A stretch of DNA of 64,000 nt from Leishmania infantum JPCM5 (lineage: Eukaryota > Euglenozoa > Kinetoplastea > Trypanosomatida > Trypanosomatidae): assembly GCF_000002875.2 (NCBI RefSeq), contig NC_009408.2, positions 348,501 to 412,500 of the forward strand, read 5' to 3'. The position numbers were made by a program, and so were the translations under genes. Position 1 is the first letter of the stretch. Every line of letters begins with the position of its first letter. Shown in pieces: positions 19,012 to 27,711 of this stretch. The notes below the pieces were generated by a model, which made no database searches, was not told the origin of the DNA, and worked only from the letters and a program-made list of their open reading frames with translations.

Positions 19012-20471
19012 TGCTCTCTGCATGTGTGTGCGCGTGTGTGTGTGTGTGTGTGTCCCGGCATGCACCAGCGTGCTTCGATGCAACTTGAAGAGTCCTTGGC
19101 TGCAGACGTGAAAAAGGATGCGGTGCACTGCCGCTCAAGCAAGAGACACCTCAGACAAGGAGACCGTCTGCATGCATGCCTGCACGATTGAGGACTTCCA
19201 CGCGCATAATGCGGTGTCGTGGGTGGGGAAGCTCGGTGTTGGCGCAGCGCCGACAACTCTGAATCTCTGTTACGCATCCTCCGCTGCGGTCGATATTCAC
19301 GGACGGCGCACCTTCACACCATGCCGTGCGCTCTCCCCCTTTCTCATTGCCCATCCCTCTACGGCATGTGCTTATCTGTCTTCCATGTTGGTTGCGTACG
19401 CCGCACCACGATGTGTGCGCGCACGCGTATGTGTGTCGCTGTTTGTCCCCATCCTCATGCGAGGTACATAGCTGACGCATACGAACGGTGTACATGTGCG
19501 TGTGCGTGCTGTTGTGTACCTCAGCCTGGATGGGCAACTGCAGCAGCTTCCGCCACGCTGCCACTTCGTGAAGTGTGTGTGTATTAATGTGCTTTATGGC
19601 TGCCCTGACGACTGCGCCGGTGCACTGCTGCAAAAGACGTGTTCGCCTGCGTATTTTGTTGTTCATGTGTCCGTATCCGGTGCGCGTGCCTCTTCGCCCT
19701 GCGTGGCCAGCCGATCCTCTGCCGGCACGCGCAGTGCAACGAGCGCTCAACGACGGGCACACCTCGTTTGGAATGGAGAAGGCGTGCCTGGAGCAGTCCA
19801 TAAGGACTTCCCACGCTCGCTCGCTCTCTCTTGCCCCTTTTCGCTCGCTCCCCTTCCGAGGGCCCCGCGCGCGAGTGCCCCCCCCCCTCGTCCCCGTCCC
19901 AGCGGGAAATTTTCGGTTATTATTATTTTTTTTACCCCTCCTTGTAGGCTCGCTCTATTTATATTGGTACATTCTCCCTTCTCGGCACACAGCGGTGCGA
20001 CGACGTTCGGGAGACGGTCAAGTGTTTTCTCCTTGACCATTACTGCGAGCGATATTTTCGGTCGACCTATCAGCTCTACCTCTTGCTGCCGTTTTCTGTG
20101 AGAAGGGCGCCCCCGGTAACCCTACTGCCCCTCCTCTCTCTTGTTATTTCTACTGTACTTGTTTTCAGAGCGAGCCCCACCTCCCCAGCCGACCCTCTTC
20201 ATGTCCTCACCCGTTGAGACAGGAAGCTGGAAGGATGCGTGGCGCCGCACCCCCATCCGTGCGCCCAAGACACAAGCCTACATTTATGAATGCGCTTCTA
20301 TGAAAAGACGCGCTCTGTGCTTGGCCGCGATGGTCCTTCGGTGCAACGCTCTCTCGCCCCTCCCCCTCCTCCATCTCTGCCACCCTCGCACGCGCGCTCT
20401 CGAAGGAGCGGAAGTGCTCACACACACAACTCAGAAGCAGCCGAAACGGACGTGCACACGCGCAGAGACGC
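19012..20471 (+). other. Long intergenic spacer
   Basis: No gene is seen in 1.46 kb. A TG repeat (19023-19053) begins about 10 nt after the stop. C-run 19878-19887 and T-run 19926-19933 lie in a pyrimidine-rich zone from about 19800. A final tract (20347-20400) is followed by AG at 20404-20405, a likely acceptor about 67 nt before the next ATG. Confidence 0.55.
19023..19053 (+). repeat. TG dinucleotide microsatellite
   Basis: A TG repeat with one CGCG interruption starts about 10 nt after the stop of the dynactin-like gene, on the sense strand. Confidence 0.85.
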
Positions 20472-23400
20472 ATGGCGCATGGTGTTGAGGACGTGTTCTT
20501 CATCGCCTCCTCGTCCTCCTGTGACGAGGAGGATGACTGTCGGGGATGCCCATACGGCACAGCCCCTGTCTCGCCAACGATGGAGGACGTCCTTTTCGGG
20601 CTTGCGCCACCAAAGCTGCGCTCGACACCGCAGTCGCAGATGCAACAGCAGCAGCACTTCCTGCCATCCCCGCTCACCAATGGCGTCAGTGACGGAACCT
20701 TCGTGAAGACAGAGGATGCGGCCGGGTCAGAGATGAAGGAGTCCGTCGCTGCACAGTGCAGCGTGCCTGGGGGGAAGCCTGATGCAGATAAGGACGAACA
20801 GGCGGTCCTTTACGCCGGTGGCTCCCCGTGTGCAATGCCAGCGGCGCAGTCAACGCCGCCGCCGCGCACCCTGGCTGAGCTGCGCAGTATGACCTCCTCG
20901 GACGTGCGAGAGGAGCTGGAGCGCTTCTTTGTGCGCAAAGAAGCTCATGCGAAACACTTCAAGTCCGTCGCCGCCGCGCTGCTTGGCGGAGCCGCCGCCG
21001 CACACAAAGCCGGTACAGCAAAGGCGTCATCTGCGGCAGTGGCAGGCGCGACTCCTGAGGAACGATGCACCTCCTCCACTTCACGGCTAACGAGAGAAGA
21101 GCTGCTAGCGCGTGACCGGTGCCGGCGACTCGTTAATGTGAGCAACTGGGACGCTGCAGTCGGCGGCTACAACCAGTGGGATGTGCTGCTGCCCTCGGCG
21201 TTGCTGCACGGCTGCGTCATGGCCCCTACCGATGCCACAGCAGGACAGGCTGCACCTGCGACGGCGGCGTCTTCGGAACGGCAAACCGCGTCCACCACCG
21301 TCGCAACTTCGCGTGCTCGTCTCACGCTGCGTCCACATCAAGTTGAAGGCATTCGATTTCTGTGGAGTGTGCTGGCGGAGGGGCCGGTGGGACAGGTGCC
21401 CGCCGTGGGGTGCATTCTCGCACACACGATGGGCCTCGGAAAAACAGCACAAGTGATCGTGTTCCTACATCTCTTTATGGCCGCCTTCCCGCGGCGTCAA
21501 GAAAAGGCCGCATCGTCGTCGTTGCTGCGCCGAGCACGCGCGCTTATCGTGATCCCCAAGTCGACCCAGTCAGGTTGGAAGCGTGAGTTTCGCACGTGGT
21601 CCGCCTGCTTTCCGGAGGAGCACCGCTTGCGCCCCATCTCCCTCGACGAAGGGCTGCCCGCGCGCCAGCGAGTCGACATGTTTTACGCGTGGCGCCGCGA
21701 CGGTGGCGTGTTGCTGATCGGCTACGAAGCCCTCGTGCGTCTGCTGCGGCTTGTGGAGGAGGACAGTATGCTGCGGCCTCACTCGCGTGTGGCCGACAAC
21801 GCCGCAGGTGTCGAGGGAGATGCCGGGAGAAACGGTACCGCTCAGCCAACAGTGCACGCTTTCCATTCGGCAAGCCACGCAACGACGGCGTCGCCGCAGC
21901 AGCGCCGCAACGAGCTGCAAGCACGCCGCAACGACGAAGGCGGCATGACCTTCGGCGGCGACGCTGACCCCTTCACCGAGCTCGTCGTGTGCGATGAGGC
22001 CCACCGGCTCAAGTCCGTACATCTGCACGTCGTCACGGCCCTCCGCCGTCTCCACCCGCTGCGCCGCCTCCTCCTCACCGGCACGCCGCTTCAGAACCAC
22101 CTGCAGGAGTACTGGGCCATGATGGACTTCTGCGTCCACAAGTACTTCAGCCGCAAGCGCTTCCAGGAGTACTTCATTCAGCCCATCGAGGCCTCGGCGA
22201 ACACGCGCGCCTCGGAGAAGGAGGTGGACTTGGCGCGCAAGAAGACCTTCACACTGATCAACGAGGTGCGCCACTTTGTGCAGCGCGTCGACAGCACCCC
22301 TTTACGCACGGAGCTGCCACCGCTGCACGAGTACGTCGTTGTCGTGCCCCTGTCGCCTCTGCAGAAGGAGCTGTATCTGCGCTTCATCCAGATGGTGCAG
22401 CGCGACGGGAGCCAAAAGCTGCAGTTCTTGCCAGCCGTGTCCTACTCGGGCAAGATCGCGGCTCACCCACAGCTGCTGTTCCAGATGCGCGAACAGCTGG
22501 GGGAGGCAAAGGACAAGGTGACAGCATCATCGACAGAGTGTGTGGGAGCAGGTGGGCCTGGTGTTCAGCGCTCTGCACGCGGCTGCCACGTGGCAGGCGC
22601 CAAGCGCAGCAGCAACGGTGGTAGCAACTATCGGGATGCCTCTACGACGGCCGGCGGCTTGCGTCGCCCGCAGCAGCGGCGTCAGCGTCAAGAGGCGGAG
22701 AAGCAGCTGATGGCGGGCACGGCCGACAGTACTGTCGGTGATGACGAGGGCGACACGCGCGTTGGAGAAGAGCAGGAGGCAGTCGTGATCATCGACTCCG
22801 ATGCAGACTCGACCTCCAGCATCAGCAGCGGCGACGGCGATGACGAGGAGCACGCGTTTGCCCGTGCAACGCAGCAGTCGTTCTCCAGCGTCTACCCTGT
22901 TGCCTCGCTCACCTACGAGGAGCTATGCGTGCCGCCCTCGCTGAACTACACCCCGCTCCTGGAGGACGGCGTGAAGCTGCTGGTCGCGATTAAGCTGGTC
23001 GCGGCTGCCATGGCGCGGGATGAGAAGGTTCTCCTGTTCAGTCTTTCCACGCAGCTTCTCACGTTCCTAGAGAGCATGATCGCGAAGGTGAACATCGAGT
23101 GGCGCCGGCCGGTCGCGGCGTTGCAGCGGCAGCAGCACCCGCAGCTGCCACGGCGGATCCGCTATTGCCGCCTGGACGGTAGCCACAGCGCGGCGCAGCG
23201 GGCGGCGATGCTCGAGGACTTTGACCGGCCTGACGGCCCGGAACTCTTCCTGTTGAGCACTAAGGCTGGCGGCGTCGGCATCACCGTCACGGCTGCCACG
23301 CGCGTCATCCTCGTTGACACGAGCTTCAACCCAGCTGACGACCAGCAGGCGATTGGCCGCGCGTACCGATACGGGCAGACCCGTCCCGTATATGTGTACC

Positions 23401-24401
23401 GGCTCACGTGCTACCCGACGCTGGAGTACAGCATCTTTGTGCAGAAGCTGGCTAAGGAGTGGCTGTTCAAGACGGTGATCGAGGAGTCTTCGGTCAAGCG
23501 CGATGGGCTGTCCGGCATGCACCTCCGCGAGCTCTTCTCCCTCCTCACGAAGGCTGCGAAGGTGCTGGAGAAGCCGCTGTCCGCGACGCGCGCGCAGACG
23601 CTGTCGACACAGGAGGTGTTGCGCGAGGACCCGATGCTCGGTGTCGCGCAGGCGGAGTTGCTCTACGCGCAGCGGTACGAGATGTTTCTTGAGCACGACA
23701 TGGACGACCGGTACGGCGCTGCTGAGGAGGCCTTCTACCACGACTACTGCCGCAACCGGTTATTTGACACGGCCGACGACGAGGACGCCGAGAAGCGGCG
23801 TGCGGCGGAGCTGCAGAAACGGCAGCAGCAGCGGATCGACGAGGCAGCCCAGCTGCAAATGCAGTCAAAGACGCTCACGGCTATGGTGGACAACCTCATC
23901 CGGTCAAGGGCCGGGACAGACTCGCAGTTGGCGCGCCTTCTCACCGCGATGGGTCTGCACGTGCACCCCGTCACCGGCCGCGTACAACTGAGGAGGGGCG
24001 GCGCGGATACGATGAACCCCAGCGGCAACCGCGATGACCGGCGCCGCACGGCGGCTCCTTTGCAGCTGGAGGACAGCGGGGAGCGCTTTGCGCCGTCGCC
24101 GGTGCAACTTGTCGGCGGTGCAGATGCCTACCAGGTGAACGAGGGACTGAGCCGCGGCACAGGCGCCTACGTCGCACACAGTACCCCGCAGACGGCAGTG
24201 CTGCTACTGGATTCCGATGAGGACTCACGCGGCGTCCTCGCCCAGCCGCACGCACGTGAAGAGCACTTTGGCGCCGCCCTCTCAGCGGCAGCGAGCGCCG
24301 AGCGTATATCCGCCACTCTTGCGCGCCAACCATACGCGCCCTACCGCCCGGGTAGCTCCCCCGCGTACGCTGTCGACATCGACAACGACGGATCGCTTTA
24401 G
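20472..24401 (+). CDS. SNF2-family DNA-dependent ATPase, ATRX/RAD54-like
   Basis: 1309 residues. Helicase core: LTLRPHQVEGIRFLW (about 280), Walker A in HTMGLGKTA (about 320), GYEALVRLL (about 417), DEAH box at 508-511, LLLTGTPLQNHLQEYW (about 533), then VQRVDSTPLRTELPP-type text typical of the ATRX/ARIP4 branch. An acidic and Arg/Ser-rich insert (about 675-800) splits the two lobes. The second lobe carries YCRLDGSHSAAQR (about 898), STKAGGVGITVTAA (about 929) and QAIGRAYRYGQTRPV (about 957). It probably remodels chromatin in the nucleus. No PHD/ADD, chromo- or bromodomain is visible, so the histone-reading part of animal ATRX is missing. It also lacks a recognisable TET/JBP hydroxylase domain, so it is not JBP2. 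The 280-residue N-terminus is low complexity. Confidence 0.88.
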   Translation: MAHGVEDVFFIASSSSCDEEDDCRGCPYGTAPVSPTMEDVLFGLAPPKLRSTPQSQMQQQQHFLPSPLTNGVSDGTFVKTEDAAGSEMKESVAAQCSVPGGKPDADKDEQAVLYAGGSPCAMPAAQSTPPPRTLAELRSMTSSDVREELERFFVRKEAHAKHFKSVAAALLGGAAAAHKAGTAKASSAAVAGATPEERCTSSTSRLTREELLARDRCRRLVNVSNWDAAVGGYNQWDVLLPSALLHGCVMAPTDATAGQAAPATAASSERQTASTTVATSRARLTLRPHQVEGIRFLWSVLAEGPVGQVPAVGCILAHTMGLGKTAQVIVFLHLFMAAFPRRQEKAASSSLLRRARALIVIPKSTQSGWKREFRTWSACFPEEHRLRPISLDEGLPARQRVDMFYAWRRDGGVLLIGYEALVRLLRLVEEDSMLRPHSRVADNAAGVEGDAGRNGTAQPTVHAFHSASHATTASPQQRRNELQARRNDEGGMTFGGDADPFTELVVCDEAHRLKSVHLHVVTALRRLHPLRRLLLTGTPLQNHLQEYWAMMDFCVHKYFSRKRFQEYFIQPIEASANTRASEKEVDLARKKTFTLINEVRHFVQRVDSTPLRTELPPLHEYVVVVPLSPLQKELYLRFIQMVQRDGSQKLQFLPAVSYSGKIAAHPQLLFQMREQLGEAKDKVTASSTECVGAGGPGVQRSARGCHVAGAKRSSNGGSNYRDASTTAGGLRRPQQRRQRQEAEKQLMAGTADSTVGDDEGDTRVGEEQEAVVIIDSDADSTSSISSGDGDDEEHAFARATQQSFSSVYPVASLTYEELCVPPSLNYTPLLEDGVKLLVAIKLVAAAMARDEKVLLFSLSTQLLTFLESMIAKVNIEWRRPVAALQRQQHPQLPRRIRYCRLDGSHSAAQRAAMLEDFDRPDGPELFLLSTKAGGVGITVTAATRVILVDTSFNPADDQQAIGRAYRYGQTRPVYVYRLTCYPTLEYSIFVQKLAKEWLFKTVIEESSVKRDGLSGMHLRELFSLLTKAAKVLEKPLSATRAQTLSTQEVLREDPMLGVAQAELLYAQRYEMFLEHDMDDRYGAAEEAFYHDYCRNRLFDTADDEDAEKRRAAELQKRQQQRIDEAAQLQMQSKTLTAMVDNLIRSRAGTDSQLARLLTAMGLHVHPVTGRVQLRRGGADTMNPSGNRDDRRRTAAPLQLEDSGERFAPSPVQLVGGADAYQVNEGLSRGTGAYVAHSTPQTAVLLLDSDEDSRGVLAQPHAREEHFGAALSAAASAERISATLARQPYAPYRPGSSPAYAVDIDNDGSL

Positions 24402-25131
24402 CAACGGGGTGGCAAGGCGGGGGGAAGGGGTGGAAGACGACGGTGGGCACACACCGCAGAAAGCGCTGCTGATTTTTGTTTCTTACTGCGCACCCTCGTG
24501 TGGCAGCTCTGCACACGTGTTATGAAGCGGAAGATTGATCGTAGAGGGGGTGGGGGCGTGTACTTGGAGGAAGGGAGGGGGTGACGGCCCCCCTCCCCAT
24601 GCGTTTGCGTGTCCGTCGACGTGTGCTCTGGGCGACCGTACCTCGCCCCCTCTCTTCTCCATCTCATCTGCAGTGGCCCCTGCAACCATAATAGCGCCCC
24701 CAAAAGCAAAACTCGTCAACGGGCATGTGAGGCGGTCTGTGCGAAGGGCGTACACGTTGCCTTCCACCACCACCACCACCCCTTTCGCTCTCTCCACCGG
24801 GAAGAACACGACGCTGGCGCCTCCCGGACCACTACAAGCAGAGAAAGGCACCATCGTTTGCTGCCAGCACGCCATGTTCGGCATCGATGAGTATGTTCTC
24901 CCCGCTTCTCTTCCTCCCTCGCTGCCTCTCCACTTCTCTCGCTCTCGCCCCTCGCGTTGTATGTGCGGGTGTGCCCGCGCCATGAGCGCCGCTCATCCTT
25001 GTAATGCTCTCAGCCGCTCCAGCCTCACACGCCGCCCACACCTCTTCGCTCACAGCCCACGGACGTCCGCAAACACAGCGGGAGAGACTCTCACACGCGT
25101 GTGCGCCTTCGCTGTGCGGTGTGGGGGCGTC
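24402..25131 (+). other. Intergenic spacer
   Basis: No gene is supported, although the frame of the next gene stays open through it. G-rich sequence lies at 24402-24440 and 24540-24590. A strong pyrimidine tract (24896-24959) is followed by AG at 24985-24986 and 25012-25013, the likely acceptors. This argues for translation starting at 25132 rather than further upstream. Confidence 0.55.
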
Positions 25132-26658
25132 ATGGCGCACTTGATCGCACCCGCCTCCTCCGTCCAACCAATGACGGAGGAGGACTTCGCGGTGGTACAG
25201 GCAGAGAAGAGGGTCGACGCCGCCACGCGCGAGCAGCTCGTCAACGTGTACGGCGACTCCCGCGCTCCGCACGGTCGCCGCGTCGCCCTCACGAGGCCGC
25301 CGAAGCGCGAGTGGAGGTGCGCTGCGTGTGGCAAGCAAAGCGCCGACATACGCCACGTGTGCGCCTTCTGCCTCTCCCCAGAGCCGGGGTACAGCAGTAA
25401 CATCGCCGCCTCCCGTCCTCGTAATGCCGGCGGTCCCGCGGTCGCCGACAAGGTGGTAGGGCCACTCACGTGCGTGCAGCGTCCTGGCACCTGCGAGGAT
25501 GCTGATGTTCGCCTGCTGCAAGTCTCCCTCACGAATCGCACCTACCGTGTCTTCACGGAGCCGCACACATCCGCCGCGAAGCCCCGTGCGGCGGCGTCGC
25601 ATCGTAGCGCAGCTGGTGCGGACTCGGCGACGGCGAGGCCGGCCGTGGAGGAGGTCGACGAGGTCATGGTCTGGGACGACGAGCCCAACTGCGGTGATCG
25701 CGGGACTGGCGAATCCTGCAGTGCAGGTGATGATGAAGGTGGCAGTGAGTGCGACGACGAGGGTGTGCCGAGCCCGGCGCCCCATACGCAGCGCCGTCCA
25801 CCGCGTGCGGAGAAGGTCAATGGGGGCTTCACGCACTTTGTGTCCATCCCCTTCGGGAAACTGCCCGCCGTGGCGGCGAACGCGACGAGCATCTTGGCGG
25901 ACTTGCGCAGCTTTGTCGCCGCCAAGTACGCCGAGTCGGCCCAGCAGGGGAGCGCCGCTGCGGCGGGTGAGGCGGCCGGGCCTGGCGGGACGGCGGCGTC
26001 GTCCTTTTCGAAGTCTGCGGTCGCCTCGGAGCTGGTGACCGGCACCGCCAAACTGCACATGACGCTGCTTCTGCTCACGCTTCCACGCCGTGAGGATGTC
26101 GAGTTCGCCAAGGAGCTTCTGCATGGTCCCTTTGCCTCTGCCTGGGCAGCGACGAAAGAAAAGTGGGCAGCGTCCAAGGACACAACGTACGCGCTGAGCG
26201 GAGATGCGTCCCTTGCCCCGGTGCACCGTCACCCGCTCGTGCGGCTCGGCGGTGGGCTGCAGGTGATGAGAACAGGTCGGCAGAACGAGTTTTACCACCC
26301 AGAAAAGGCGAGCGTTGTCTACATGGGCATCGATAACGCAGCCGGGCTCGCCACGGTGCAGCAGCTGCAGCGCGTCCTGCACGAGAGCTTGGCTGAGCTC
26401 ATCCACGATCCCGAAGAGGCGGAGAAGTCGCGCCGGGTGTTGCACGTGACAATCATGGACAAGAAGTGGCGCAAAGGGCGTGCGGCAAGTCGGCCATTCG
26501 ATGCGCGGCCCATCATGGAAGCCTTTCAGGAGGCAGCCATCGGCGCGGGTGAGGATGGCAGGCAGTTGTTCGAGATACCGGAGCTGGAGCTGTGTTCACT
26601 GCGCCGGCAGGACCCGGAGAGCGGCACCTACCTCGCCGAGACCACCGTGAAGATCTAG
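25132..26658 (+). CDS. RanBP2-type zinc finger fused to AKAP7/ASCC1-type 2H phosphoesterase
   Basis: 508 residues from the first ATG after the predicted acceptors. A zinc finger of RanBP2 form lies at 61-80 (WRCAACG then VCAFC). The C-terminal half begins near 230 with GGFTHFVSIPFG and carries the two catalytic histidine motifs of the 2H phosphoesterase fold: H309-M-T311 (KLHMTLLLLTL) and H438-V-T440 (LHVTIMDKKW). The order FVSIP, HxTL, HxTI and the final ELELCSL strand match AKAP7 and ASCC1 central domains. Those domains bind nucleotides or cleave cyclic or 2'-5' phosphodiesters. RanBP2 fingers often bind single-stranded RNA or ubiquitin. The combination suggests RNA end processing or oligoadenylate-like turnover, which is inference. 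An acidic linker (about 165-215) joins the two parts. Confidence 0.78.
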   Translation: MAHLIAPASSVQPMTEEDFAVVQAEKRVDAATREQLVNVYGDSRAPHGRRVALTRPPKREWRCAACGKQSADIRHVCAFCLSPEPGYSSNIAASRPRNAGGPAVADKVVGPLTCVQRPGTCEDADVRLLQVSLTNRTYRVFTEPHTSAAKPRAAASHRSAAGADSATARPAVEEVDEVMVWDDEPNCGDRGTGESCSAGDDEGGSECDDEGVPSPAPHTQRRPPRAEKVNGGFTHFVSIPFGKLPAVAANATSILADLRSFVAAKYAESAQQGSAAAAGEAAGPGGTAASSFSKSAVASELVTGTAKLHMTLLLLTLPRREDVEFAKELLHGPFASAWAATKEKWAASKDTTYALSGDASLAPVHRHPLVRLGGGLQVMRTGRQNEFYHPEKASVVYMGIDNAAGLATVQQLQRVLHESLAELIHDPEEAEKSRRVLHVTIMDKKWRKGRAASRPFDARPIMEAFQEAAIGAGEDGRQLFEIPELELCSLRRQDPESGTYLAETTVKI

Positions 26659-27711
26659 AGCCCGGTAAGAAGACGCGGGGGTGGTGCAGCGCACGTCTTG
26701 CAGAAGTCGATGTCCGCACTCTCTGTGGGACACCATAAGGGGGGTGGGGCCGGAAGTGGAGGTTGAAGGCGGCTTATCGCCAGTGAGGGGAGCTCTCTAT
26801 GGATGCTGAGCACACGTGCACACAATGGGCTGCACCTTCCTCCCCCTCGCCCACCATCTTCCTCCTGTGAGGGGGAAGAGGTGCACACAGACGGCGAGAG
26901 GGATCTGTACATCCGCGTAGGCGCAAGACGCACGCGCAGGATCGGCTCATGTGTTTCCTTTCTTCTCCCCGCAACCCCCTTCCTGCCCCCTGCCTGCCCG
27001 TCCTTTCTCGTTCACCACGACGACAACAACCAGTGACCATCTTGTGCGCAAGCGCCTCCTCTCTCTCCTGAAGGGACGAGACCTCTGCCGCGCGCTTCCT
27101 TCCACACCCGCCTACTCCCACCCCTCGCTTAGCCTTTTTGGAGGTCTAGCAATGCGCGGCAAGTATGCGACTGCGGGGACCCGCTTGTGGGTTATAGCGT
27201 GTCTCTCTCGACGTCGCACCGTTCGTCTGCCTCTGCCCCGATGACCACTCGACTGCCTCTTCACCCTCTCCTCGGCCACGCACACCGCTGCGACCCACTC
27301 GCAGCGTGCACCTATCGTACACATCTCCCCACCACCACCCCACCTCACCTCACCCTCTTTTCTTTCGTACGTGGACGGGAAGTGGCGTGGGCAAGGGCGC
27401 ACCGTCGCACCCAAGGAATCACGCAGTCCTCCGCTCAGTCGGCCTACGCGTGTGCGGCGACGGCCTGCCCTCTTCCTTCCCCGCACGTACTCCTCTTCCC
27501 TACTCCCTCTCTGTGAGTGTGACGCCCACCTGCCCATCCGCTATCACCGCCTGTATCTTCTAGTGCAGCAGCGCCCACGCTTGCTCGCCCCCTGCTGCGC
27601 GCATGCAATGGTGGCCGCGCCACCGCTTCGCCCAACACAGACACCGGAACAAACTCACAGCCACGTGCAGGCAGAGGTTGTGGTCGGCGCAGCTTCCAGC
27701 CTGGGTGCTGA
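26659..27711 (+). other. Intergenic spacer, pyrimidine-rich
   Basis: No gene is seen. Successive pyrimidine tracts lie at 26948-27015, 27330-27366 and 27470-27512, with AG at 27516-27517 after the last. Out-of-frame ATGs at 27603 and 27608 precede the next gene's start unless a later AG is used, so the exact 5' UTR is unclear. No long TG or CA repeat is present. Confidence 0.5.

Noticed and set aside
24535..25131. N-terminal extension of the 2H phosphoesterase frame
   Set aside because: It crosses a strong pyrimidine tract (24896-24959) with acceptors after it, so it would be removed by trans-splicing.
24832..26445. 537-codon antisense frame across the 2H phosphoesterase gene
   Set aside because: Long antisense frames are expected opposite GC-rich genes. 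It has no domain, and all other genes are on the + strand.
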